Positions 1 through 6,402 of a stretch of DNA of 18,059 nt are shown here, piece by piece (the stretch's first letter is position 1; every line of letters begins with the position of its first letter). The stretch covers positions 1-18,059 of the forward strand of contig JANWUU010000179.1 of NCBI GenBank assembly GCA_025057735.1, in the 5' to 3' direction. Source of the DNA: Burkholderiaceae bacterium (GTDB taxonomy: Bacteria > Pseudomonadota > Gammaproteobacteria > Burkholderiales > Burkholderiaceae). The translations under genes and the position numbers were made by a program. The notes under the pieces are model-generated. The model was not told the origin of the DNA. It was given only the letters and a program-made list of their open reading frames with translations, and did not search any database.

Positions 1-615
1 GTGATCACCGCCGCCCCGCTATGGGTCACCTGGCTGGTGTTCGATTTCCTGCTCACGCAACTGTCGCGTCTGGGCAGCCCCTGGATCCACGCACTGGCGG
101 CGGCGCTGCGCCGGATGTCTCCCGCGCTCGCGGACGCGCTGGTCGATTCGTGGTTCCAGTCGCTGCTGGCGGCGCTCGTCTCGCTGGCGCTGCTGTACCT
201 GCTCGGGTGGGGAACGAGCCGCGTGGTCGGCCGCCGCATTCTGGAGGCGCTGGAGGCCGTCGTGCAGCGCATTCCGCTGGTGGCGGCGATCTACGGCGGC
301 ACGAAGCGCTTTCTGTCGGTGGTCAAGGACAAGCCGGGCGAGGTGCAGCGGGTGGTGCTGATCCCGTTTCCGACGCCGGAGCTGCGCGCGGTGGGCTTCG
401 TCACGCGCGTGCTGGAGGACGAGGCATCCGGCCGCAAGATCGCGGCCGTGTACGTGCCGACCTCGCCCAACCCCACCTCGGGCTACATCGAGCTGGTGCC
501 GCTGGAGCACTGCACGCCAACGGACTGGTCGATGGACGAGGCGATGAGCTTCGTCATCACCGGCGGCGCCACCGCGCCGGCGCGCGTGCGCTTCGGCGCC
601 GCCGCGGACGGCTGA
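1..615 (+). CDS. DUF502 family membrane protein (5' partial)
   Basis: Recognised as a DUF502 family inner-membrane protein from the hydrophobic N-terminal part, a second transmembrane stretch at about residues 53-70 (LAALVSLALLYLLGWG), and the conserved tail PTSPNPTSGYIELVP followed by SMDEAMSFVITGG. The function of this family is not known. The frame is open from the first base with a GTG. Compared with the complete paralogue at 11298-11969, whose N-terminus reads [21 protein letters not shown], this copy enters at the equivalent of about residue 10, so the true start most likely lies upstream of the window and the GTG is probably an internal Val. It ends at TGA 613-615. The next gene lies about 200 bases downstream, so this is probably the last gene of its unit. 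Family call is firm; start is unknown. Confidence 0.85.
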   Translation: MITAAPLWVTWLVFDFLLTQLSRLGSPWIHALAAALRRMSPALADALVDSWFQSLLAALVSLALLYLLGWGTSRVVGRRILEALEAVVQRIPLVAAIYGGTKRFLSVVKDKPGEVQRVVLIPFPTPELRAVGFVTRVLEDEASGRKIAAVYVPTSPNPTSGYIELVPLEHCTPTDWSMDEAMSFVITGGATAPARVRFGAAADG

Positions 616-791
616 CCGCGGGCGCGCCGGACAGACGGGGGCAGCGCCCCTTCGCGCCGCCACGGGCGCGTCGCCCCCTGCATTTGCAGAAATCCGGCAA
701 GGGCGCGCGCTTTTTCGATAGACGGGGTCGGCGGCGCAACCGAATTTCCCGCCCGCCGCGATCTGCGAGGCGTACGGCCGTCGCGCGCGGC

Positions 792-796
792 GGAGG
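792..796 (+). promoter_or_regulatory. ribosome binding site with ambiguous start choice for the DctP-like gene
   Basis: GGAGG is the only good Shine-Dalgarno core ahead of this gene. It lies 3 bases before a GTG at 800 (too close) and 24 bases before the ATG at 821 (too far). The ATG gives the cleaner signal peptide. The ribosome binding evidence therefore does not settle the start. Confidence 0.35.
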
Positions 797-820
797 TCTG
801 TGCTCGTCGCGTCGCCATCG

Positions 821-1888
821 ATGAAAAGCCATCTCGTCACGATCCTGTCCGTCGCTGCCATCGCGCTGCTCGCGCCGGCGGCGCCACCCGCATGGGCGCA
901 ACCCCAGATCGTGCTGCGGGTGCACCACTTCCTGCCGCCGGAGTCGAGCGAAGCGCTGAAGCCGTGGTGCGAGCGCATCGAGCGCGGCTCCGGTCAGCGC
1001 ATGCGCTGCCAGATCGTCCCGGCCATGGGTCTGGGCGGCAAACCGAACGAGCTGTTCGATCAAGCGCGCACGGGCTTCGTCGACATCAGCTGGACGCTGG
1101 CCGGCTACACCCCGGGCCGCTTCCCGCTGCTGGAGGTTTTCGAGCTGCCGTTCATGTCGAAATCGGCCGACGGTACCTCGCGCGCGGTCTGGGAGTACTA
1201 CATGCGCTACGCGCAGCACGAGCTGAAGGAGGTCAAGGTGCTGGCGCTACACGTGCACGATGACGGGCTGCTGCATATGCGCGGCGCGCCGGTGCGTACG
1301 CTGGAAGACCTGAAAGGTAAGAAGCTGCGGGCACCCAGCCGCTTCGTCGGCCGGCTGCTGGCAGCGCTGGGCGCCGAACCGGTCACGGCCCCGCTGCCGG
1401 CGATGCTGGAGGGCATCGCCAAGGGCGCGCTCGACGGCACCGTGCTGCCGTGGGAGGCGGTGCCGCCGACGCGGCTGCAGCGGCTGGTGAAGTTCCACTC
1501 CGAAACCGACCCGCTGAAACCGGCGCTCTACACGGCGGTGCTGATCGTGGCAATGAACTGGGAGCGCTACCGCAGCCTGCCGCCCGACCTGCGCGCCGTG
1601 ATCGACCGCAACGCGGGGGTGGAGTTTTCCACCGAGCTGGGGCGCCTGATGATCGACGGCTCGAAGCCAGGCCGCAAGGCCGCGTTGGACCAGGGCAACG
1701 CGATCAACGTCGTGCCGCACGGCGAATTGTCGCGCTGGGAGAGCCTGACGCCCCCTTTGTACGCGGCCTGGGTGGAGGAAATGAACAAGCAGGGGCGGCC
1801 GGGCATGGATCTACTGCTCGACGCGCGGGCATTGATCGAGCTCTATTCGTCGCCGATGTTCGGCGGCAAGGGCGCCAGCCGGCGCTGA
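821..1888 (+). CDS. TRAP transporter substrate-binding protein, DctP family
   Basis: Periplasmic solute-binding protein of the DctP/TRAP type, about 355 residues, a normal length. From the ATG at 821 the N-terminus is a classic Sec signal peptide: a short basic start (MKSH), a hydrophobic stretch and a predicted cut after PPAWA. Family signatures include LRVHHFLPP near the mature N-terminus, the central ELPFM segment, and the TLEDLKGKKLRAPSR block. The Arg in KLRAP is the family's usual carboxylate-binding residue. Such proteins deliver organic acids or related anions to a DctQM membrane pair. No dctQ or dctM lies nearby, so this is an orphan receptor in this window. The reading frame also has an in-frame GTG at 800 that would add seven residues. 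It converges tail to tail with ppk2, 5 bases apart. The ligand cannot be predicted. Confidence 0.88.
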   Translation: MKSHLVTILSVAAIALLAPAAPPAWAQPQIVLRVHHFLPPESSEALKPWCERIERGSGQRMRCQIVPAMGLGGKPNELFDQARTGFVDISWTLAGYTPGRFPLLEVFELPFMSKSADGTSRAVWEYYMRYAQHELKEVKVLALHVHDDGLLHMRGAPVRTLEDLKGKKLRAPSRFVGRLLAALGAEPVTAPLPAMLEGIAKGALDGTVLPWEAVPPTRLQRLVKFHSETDPLKPALYTAVLIVAMNWERYRSLPPDLRAVIDRNAGVEFSTELGRLMIDGSKPGRKAALDQGNAINVVPHGELSRWESLTPPLYAAWVEEMNKQGRPGMDLLLDARALIELYSSPMFGGKGASRR

Positions 1889-1893
1889 CGGGG

Positions 1894-2769
1894 TCAGTCT
1901 CGTTCGGCGAGCAGCGCGCGCCGCGCCGCCGCCAGCCGCCGCCGCTGTGCCGCGTCGAGCGTCGGGTAGGCCAGCTTCAGGGCCGCCAGCGTGTCGATCA
2001 CGATGCGACCGATGATCAGGCGCGCGTTCTTCTTGTCATCGGCCGGCACGATGTACCAGGGCGCGTGCTTCGTGCTGGTGGCGCGCAGGCAGTCCGCGTA
2101 GGCGCGCATGTAGTCGTCCCAGACCGCGCGCTGCTCCAGGTCGGCGGGATTGAACTTCCAGTGCTTGTTGGGATCCTCGATGCGCGCCAGCAGCCGCTTG
2201 CGCTGCTCCTGCCGTGAGACATGCAGGAAGAACTTCACGATGCGCGTGCCGTTGCGGTGCAGATGCGCTTCCGCATCGACGATCGAGCGGAAGCGCTGCT
2301 TCCAGATGTCGCCGTCGATGGCGGGCAGCTTCTGCGCGGCCAGGATCTGCGGCCGCACGCGCACGATCAGCACCTCTTCGTAATACGAACGATTGAAGAT
2401 GCCGATGCGGCCGCGCTCCGGCAGCGCGCGCTGCGTGCGCCAGAGGAAATCGTGGTCCAGTTCCTCGGCGCTCGGGTGCTTGAAGCTGTAGACCTGGCAG
2501 CCCTGCGGATTGACGCCCGACATCACGTGCTTGATCGCGCTGTCCTTGCCGGCGGCGTCCATCGCCTGGAAGATCAGCAGCAGCGCATAGCGGTCGTGCG
2601 CGTACAGCTTCTCCTGCAGTTCGGCCAGCCGTTCGCGGTTGGCGGCCAGTTGCGCCTCGTAGTCCTGCGGCGAGTCGTACAACGGATCGATGCGCGTCGG
2701 CCAGCGCTTCAGATGCACGCGCGCGCCCGGCGCGACGCGCAAGCGTTCGAGGTCGAACGCGCGACTCAT
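1894..2769 (-). CDS. ppk2: polyphosphate:nucleotide phosphotransferase, PPK2 family
   Basis: Soluble PPK2-type polyphosphate kinase of 291 residues, which transfers phosphate between polyphosphate and nucleoside mono- or diphosphates. The Walker A motif is AMDAAGKDS (about residues 69-77, catalytic Lys75 and Asp71). The Walker B segment is [12 protein letters not shown] (about 122-133), and the lid module holds [15 protein letters not shown]. The short N-terminal leader and single domain fit the one-domain PPK2 enzymes; the sequence resembles the class that can phosphorylate both AMP and ADP, but I cannot assign the class firmly. The ATG at 2769 lies 61 bases after the stop of the YeeE-type transporter on the same strand, so the two are probably cotranscribed. 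The gene converges with the DctP-like gene. No strong Shine-Dalgarno is visible ahead of the start. Confidence 0.92.
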   Translation of the reverse strand: MSRAFDLERLRVAPGARVHLKRWPTRIDPLYDSPQDYEAQLAANRERLAELQEKLYAHDRYALLLIFQAMDAAGKDSAIKHVMSGVNPQGCQVYSFKHPSAEELDHDFLWRTQRALPERGRIGIFNRSYYEEVLIVRVRPQILAAQKLPAIDGDIWKQRFRSIVDAEAHLHRNGTRIVKFFLHVSRQEQRKRLLARIEDPNKHWKFNPADLEQRAVWDDYMRAYADCLRATSTKHAPWYIVPADDKKNARLIIGRIVIDTLAALKLAYPTLDAAQRRRLAAARRALLAERD

Positions 2770-2810
2770 CGAAGCTGCCGTGCCAGGCGAGGCATGCCCG
2801 CGAGGATACC

Positions 2811-2824
2811 CGCCGCAGGCGGCG
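2811..2824 (-). repeat. small inverted repeat between yeeE-type gene and ppk2
   Basis: CGCCGC-AG-GCGGCG, a perfect 6-base inverted repeat with a 2-base centre, lies immediately after the transporter stop codon. It has no following T run on the minus strand, so it is not a convincing terminator. It may be a processing or stability hairpin in a shared transcript, or chance in GC-rich DNA. Confidence 0.3.
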
Positions 2825-2830
2825 CCCGCC

Positions 2831-3943
2831 TCACGCGAAGCGGTACTGGATTTTCATCGTGATGGCCGCGCCCGCGATCATCGCCGCCAGGGTGATGAAG
2901 GAGCCGAGCGCCAGCGTGGAGGCGCCGGTGACGCCCTGGCCGATCGTGCAGCCCATCGCGACGAAACCGCCAAAGCCCATCAGCAGGCCGCCGACGACGT
3001 GGTTGACGAAGTCGCTCCAGGAGGCGAACCACTCGACGTGAAACTTGCGCGTCGCGATCGCGTACAAAAAGGAGCCGACGATCATGCCGAAGACGGTCAT
3101 CACGCCGAACGTCAGCAGGCTCGGGCGCGTGGGCGACAGCAGATAGCGCAGCGTGTCGCCGATCGGCGAGATGAAAGTGAGCGACTGCACCTCCACGCGG
3201 CTGGGCCGGTCGGCGGCAAACATCGCGTACTCGCGCCAGTCCTCGGCCCACGGACCGCCGGTGATGAACCAGCCAGCCACCACGGCGGCGCCGACGACCA
3301 GGCCGCCGATCACGTTGTTCGCGTTGCGCCGGAACGCCGGCGCGCTGAACACGAACCACAGCAGGCCGGCCACGATCAGCGCACCGACGACCGCGCGGGT
3401 GAGGCGGGCATCGCTGCCGGTGGCGGCGCTCACCAGCGCGTCGACGTTCTGTCCCGTGGCACCGAAGGCAGCCACATTGACGATGGTCGGCTGCAGCCAG
3501 CTCATGACCGCGACGTTGAAGAGGTCGGTAGTGAACATCGCGTAGGCGACGCCGGCGATCAGCGCCGCCACCACCAGCGAGCGCAGGCTGCCGCCGCCGA
3601 TGCGGATCAGAGTCTTGGAGCCGCAGCCGCCGGCGAGCGACATGCCCACCCCGAACAGCAGGCCGCCGACGAGGTAGCGCAGCCAGGCGAACTGGGTCGT
3701 CCGGTACGGCGGCAGCGTGTTGTCGGGCAGCCTGATCACACCCGCCAACTCCAGCACCAGCACCCCCCCGGCAGCCACCGCCACCGCGAGCAGCCAGGAC
3801 CGCAGGCGCCCGAGCGAGCCCATGTTCACCCAGTCCGAAACCGCACCCATCGTGCAGAAGTTGGTCTTCGCCATCACCGCCCCGAGGACGACGGCCAGCA
3901 GGAAGGCGGAGCCGAGCACCGCGGTATGAATGTTCAGTTCCAT
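2831..3943 (-). CDS. YeeE/YedE family thiosulfate or sulfur-compound transporter
   Basis: Polytopic inner-membrane protein of 370 residues with many hydrophobic helices and the duplicated YeeE/YedE (DUF395) architecture. Three hallmark cysteines are present: TNFCTMG (Cys30), [11 protein letters not shown] (Cys107) and [12 protein letters not shown] (Cys332). In characterised members these cysteines line the pore and relay thiosulfate across the membrane. Sox-linked members of this superfamily have been called SoxT. The gene is divergent from soxY across a 149-base gap, so a role in importing thiosulfate or exchanging sulfane sulfur with the Sox pathway is a well-supported inference. The long loop around residues 155-260 between the two halves is typical of the full-length, two-repeat form. 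It is probably cotranscribed with ppk2. The exact substrate is not determined by sequence. Confidence 0.9.
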   Translation of the reverse strand: MELNIHTAVLGSAFLLAVVLGAVMAKTNFCTMGAVSDWVNMGSLGRLRSWLLAVAVAAGGVLVLELAGVIRLPDNTLPPYRTTQFAWLRYLVGGLLFGVGMSLAGGCGSKTLIRIGGGSLRSLVVAALIAGVAYAMFTTDLFNVAVMSWLQPTIVNVAAFGATGQNVDALVSAATGSDARLTRAVVGALIVAGLLWFVFSAPAFRRNANNVIGGLVVGAAVVAGWFITGGPWAEDWREYAMFAADRPSRVEVQSLTFISPIGDTLRYLLSPTRPSLLTFGVMTVFGMIVGSFLYAIATRKFHVEWFASWSDFVNHVVGGLLMGFGGFVAMGCTIGQGVTGASTLALGSFITLAAMIAGAAITMKIQYRFA

Positions 3944-4092
3944 GCGTGCAAACCCTCATCGTCCGGGATAGCAGCGCGTGATTATCAACACTTGACGGCG
4001 GCGGCCGCATACGCCCTGCGGGTAATAACCCCTCGCCGGTTAGAGGTGTTAGCTTGTCAAAAACGTTTCGCTCCATCGACGAGGAGGCTCTC
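3944..4092. promoter_or_regulatory. divergent control region between the YeeE-type gene and soxY
   Basis: This 149-base non-coding gap must hold the promoters for both the minus-strand transporter unit and the plus-strand sox unit. It is visibly more AT-rich than its flanks. It contains a perfect odd palindrome TGAT-T-ATCA (3979-3987), a near-perfect palindrome GGGTAATAACCC (4020-4031, 10 of 12 positions symmetrical) and a direct repeat GTTAG at 4039 and 4048. The minus strand has a GATAAT -10-like hexamer at 3981-3986 overlapping the first palindrome, but no good -35. On the plus strand TTGACG (3992-3997) and TAATAA (4023-4028) are 25 bases apart, too far for a standard sigma-70 promoter. 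The repeats are candidate operators for a sox regulator that is not encoded in this window. Confidence 0.45.
4081..4087 (+). promoter_or_regulatory. ribosome binding site fixing the soxY start
   Basis: GAGGAGG lies 5 bases before the ATG at 4093. It selects that start over the in-frame upstream ATG at 4054, which would bury the twin-arginine signal behind 13 extra residues. Confidence 0.8.
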
Positions 4093-4599
4093 ATGCAGCA
4101 GAAGATCGCTTACGGGCGTCGCCAGGCCTTGCGGGTGGTCGGTGGCGCCACCCTCGCCGCCGGCGCCATCGCGCTCGGTGCGGCGCTGCCGCTGCACGCG
4201 CAGCAGACCGCACCCGGCATGCCGCAGCCGGATGAGAAGGTGCAGGACACGATCGCGCGGCTGTTCGGCAATCGGCCGCTGCAGCCCGCCGGTGACCGCA
4301 TCAAGCTGGAGGCACCGACCATCGCGGAAAACGGCTCGGTGGTGCCGATCAAGATCGACGCCAGGTTGCCGATGGCCGCGGACAACTACGTCAAGCACGT
4401 CTACGTGATCGCCGACAAGAACCGGCGGCCGCTGAACGCCAAGTTCACGCTGACGCCGGAGGCCGGCGCGGCCTCGCTCGCCACCAACGTGCGGCTGGCT
4501 GCCACCTCGGACGTGCGCGTGATCGCCGAGATGAGCAACGGCCAACTGTACGAGGCCAAGCAGGAAGTGAAGGTCACGGTCGGCGGCTGCGGCGGCTGA
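4093..4599 (+). CDS. soxY: thiosulfate oxidation carrier protein SoxY
   Basis: SoxY is the periplasmic swinging-arm protein that carries sulfur intermediates of thiosulfate oxidation on a C-terminal cysteine. The 168-residue product ends in the diagnostic VTVGGCGG, placing the carrier Cys at position 166. The N-terminus is a twin-arginine type signal (GRRQALRVVGG at about 8-18, then a hydrophobic stretch and cleavage near LHAQQ), as expected because SoxY is exported folded. The middle and C-terminal part has the SoxY beta-sandwich pattern (VVPIKIDARLPMAADNYVKHVYVIADKNRRP, in which the segment to about residue 112 contacts SoxZ). The gene leads the cluster, with soxZ starting 40 bases downstream. 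The start is chosen by the strong ribosome binding site at 4081-4087. Confidence 0.96.
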   Translation: MQQKIAYGRRQALRVVGGATLAAGAIALGAALPLHAQQTAPGMPQPDEKVQDTIARLFGNRPLQPAGDRIKLEAPTIAENGSVVPIKIDARLPMAADNYVKHVYVIADKNRRPLNAKFTLTPEAGAASLATNVRLAATSDVRVIAEMSNGQLYEAKQEVKVTVGGCGG

Positions 4600-4639
4600 C
4601 CGCGCTCGGGCCGAAGTCGAGACACGAGGAGACAGGGCG

Positions 4640-4963
4640 ATGTCGGTTGGACAAGTGCGGATCCGCGTCCCGGAAAAAGCCAAAGCGGGCGAGGTGGTCA
4701 CGGTGCGGGTGCTCGTCACGCATCCGATGGAAACGCTGCAGATGCAGGGCGGCAAGCCGGTGATGAAGAACTACAACTTCATCCACAAAGTGGAGGCCAC
4801 CTACAACGGCAAGACGGTGTTCGAGGCCGAGACCACGCAGGCCGTCAGCCAGAATCCGCTGTTCGTGTTTCCGGTCAAGGTCTCGCAGCCGGGTGTGGTG
4901 AAGGTCACCTTCTACGACACCGAGGGCAAGACCTACACCGGGCAGGCCGAGATCAAGTTCTAG
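4640..4963 (+). CDS. soxZ: thiosulfate oxidation carrier complex protein SoxZ
   Basis: SoxZ is the partner that binds SoxY and presents its carrier arm to the Sox enzymes. The 107-residue product has the normal length and lacks a signal peptide, as expected because SoxZ is exported by riding with Tat-targeted SoxY. Signatures are RIRVPEKAKAGEVVTVRVLVTHPMET (family motif HPMET at 28-32), FIHKVEATYNGKTVFEAET, SQNPLFVFPVK, and the end TFYDTEGKTYTGQAEIKF. The usual HPMETGxR is altered here to HPMETLQM. A GAGGAG ribosome binding site at 4626-4631 sits 8 bases before the ATG. It lies between soxY and the soxXA fusion. Confidence 0.95.
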   Translation: MSVGQVRIRVPEKAKAGEVVTVRVLVTHPMETLQMQGGKPVMKNYNFIHKVEATYNGKTVFEAETTQAVSQNPLFVFPVKVSQPGVVKVTFYDTEGKTYTGQAEIKF

Positions 4964-5012
4964 GTCCATCCGGGCTCGCCGCCGCGCGGGCCCTCTTTGC
5001 GGGAGACAGCAG

Positions 5013-6383
5013 ATGAAGTGGGCTTTTCGCGGGCCGCGGGCGTTCGTCGGCTGGGCGGCGGCCGTCGCGGGTGCCGCCGCCATCGGCGCCTGCGCGACGG
5101 TGGTCGAGCCGGTGACCTCCAGGGAGTGGAAGACGCGCGCCTCGGACCTGTCGCAGGGGCGGATCGTCGAGGTCGACGGCAAGAAGGTCCAGCGCCGCTA
5201 TCCGGTGTTCGGCGCGCCGACAAATTTCGAGGACTGGCCGACGTACGCCACCGGCAGCAAGACGTACTTCCCACCGCAGAAAGCGCAGTTCCCGGCCAAC
5301 CTGAAGGGCGATCCGAAACGCGGCCATGAGCTGCTGAAGAACTCGGCCAAGGGTCCCTGCACGGCCTGCCACGTGATTCCGGACGTCACCGTCTGGCCAG
5401 CCGGCAACGTCGGTCCGGACCTGCGCGCGATCGGCGCGCGCGGTATCTCCGACGATTTCCTCTACCAGATCATCTGGGACCCGCGGGTGTTGTACGGCGA
5501 GGAGACGCCGATGGCGCCGTTCGGGGCCTCCGGCATGTGGACGCCGCAGGAGATCATGGACGCGGTGGCCTACCTGCAGTCGCTGAAAGGCAATCCGCCC
5601 GGACAACCGGAGAAAGTCACCGACGACAAGCAGTGGGATCCGCGCACGCGCGACGTGGTGCGGCCCGAGTACGGCGATCCGCTCGATCCGACCGCCAACC
5701 CCGGCGTGGCGCTGACCGAGGCGATCGCCGTGCCGCTGTGGAATCAGAAGGGGCCGAAGGGCCGGTCCTGCGCCGATTGTCACGGCGCGATCGGCGCCGC
5801 GGACGAGAAGCGCACGCTGGGCGTGATCAAGTCGATGGTCGGCGTGGCCACGCGCTATCCGAAGTGGTTCGGCGAGTACCGCCGCATGATGTCGATCGAG
5901 GATTTCCTCGCCGTGCACGCGCCCGAGACCACCGGCATCGAGCTGCCGTCGCAGGCCGACCCGAACATGACGATGGCGATCCTGATCAAGATGCAGTCCT
6001 ACGACATGCCGTACGCGATCGACCTGAAGAACCCGAACGTGCAGGCGGCGATCAAGCGAGGCGAGGAGCTGTTCAAGCGCCGCGTCGGTCAGCGCGGGCA
6101 GGCCTGCATCCACTGCCACACCGAGCGCGGCGGCGGACGCAAGTTCCTCGGCGGCCGGTTCCTCGCCGACGTCGAGAAGGACGCGATGGTCAACCACCCG
6201 TACTGGCGCACCAACTGGAACCAACTCATCGACATCCGCATGCGCTTCCAGTGGTGCATGACCCCGCTGCGCGCCAACATGCTGCCGGGCGACGCCCCGG
6301 AGTATGCGGACCTGGAGACCTACATCGTCGCCAAGCAGACGCAGCGCGGCGACCGCCTGCAGGTGCCGCGGCTCGCGCATTGA
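5013..6383 (+). CDS. soxXA: SoxX-SoxA fusion c-type cytochrome (L-cysteine S-thiosulfotransferase), probable lipoprotein
   Basis: A single uninterrupted 456-residue frame carries both subunits of the SoxAX enzyme, which oxidatively joins thiosulfate to the SoxY cysteine. Residues about 100-193 are SoxX-like: haem motif CTACH (116-120), GNVGPDLRAIGARG, a probable Met ligand in TPMAPFG (Met167) and the closing helix DAVAYLQSLKG. Residues about 230-445 are SoxA-like: CADCH (253-257), GVATRYPKW, GQRGQACIHCH (second SoxA haem, 365-369), PYWRTNW, and RFQWCMTPLRA with Cys415 at the position of the active-site persulfide Cys ligand. The conserved Cys that ligates the first SoxA haem appears to be His302 (IEDFLAVHA). 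The N-terminus ends its hydrophobic stretch in IGAC, a plausible lipobox with Cys27. Ribosome binding site GGGAGA lies 6 bases before the ATG. Separate soxX and soxA genes are the norm. Confidence 0.92.
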   Translation: MKWAFRGPRAFVGWAAAVAGAAAIGACATVVEPVTSREWKTRASDLSQGRIVEVDGKKVQRRYPVFGAPTNFEDWPTYATGSKTYFPPQKAQFPANLKGDPKRGHELLKNSAKGPCTACHVIPDVTVWPAGNVGPDLRAIGARGISDDFLYQIIWDPRVLYGEETPMAPFGASGMWTPQEIMDAVAYLQSLKGNPPGQPEKVTDDKQWDPRTRDVVRPEYGDPLDPTANPGVALTEAIAVPLWNQKGPKGRSCADCHGAIGAADEKRTLGVIKSMVGVATRYPKWFGEYRRMMSIEDFLAVHAPETTGIELPSQADPNMTMAILIKMQSYDMPYAIDLKNPNVQAAIKRGEELFKRRVGQRGQACIHCHTERGGGRKFLGGRFLADVEKDAMVNHPYWRTNWNQLIDIRMRFQWCMTPLRANMLPGDAPEYADLETYIVAKQTQRGDRLQVPRLAH

Positions 6384-6391
6384 GACGGCCC

Positions 6392-6397
6392 GGAGGG
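6392..6397 (+). promoter_or_regulatory. ribosome binding site fixing the soxB start
   Basis: GGAGGG lies 5 bases before the ATG at 6403. It rejects the longer in-frame extension that would begin inside soxXA at 6304 and identifies the start that puts the twin-arginine signal at the N-terminus. Confidence 0.75.
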
Positions 6398-6402
6398 ATG
6401 CG

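Noticed and set aside
637..650. GGGGC-AGC-GCCCC hairpin after the left DUF502 gene, considered as a terminator
   Set aside because: The stem is only 5 pairs and no T run follows, so termination is not supported. The CTGCA-TT-TGCAG repeat at 678-689 was also considered as an operator, but one short palindrome without a matching promoter is not enough.
3992..4028. TTGACG ... TAATAA as a sigma-70 promoter for soxY
   Set aside because: The spacing of 25 bases is too long for a standard promoter, so only the individual palindromes were reported.
4054..4092. Upstream ATG at 4054 as the soxY start
   Set aside because: It would put 13 residues in front of the twin-arginine signal and leave the strong GAGGAGG site inside the gene. 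The ATG at 4093 fits both signals.
2690..4408. A 572-codon open frame on the plus strand
   Set aside because: It overlaps the YeeE-type gene antisense and the start of soxY in another frame. The translation is a repetitive Arg/His/Gln-rich sequence typical of a GC-rich shadow frame.
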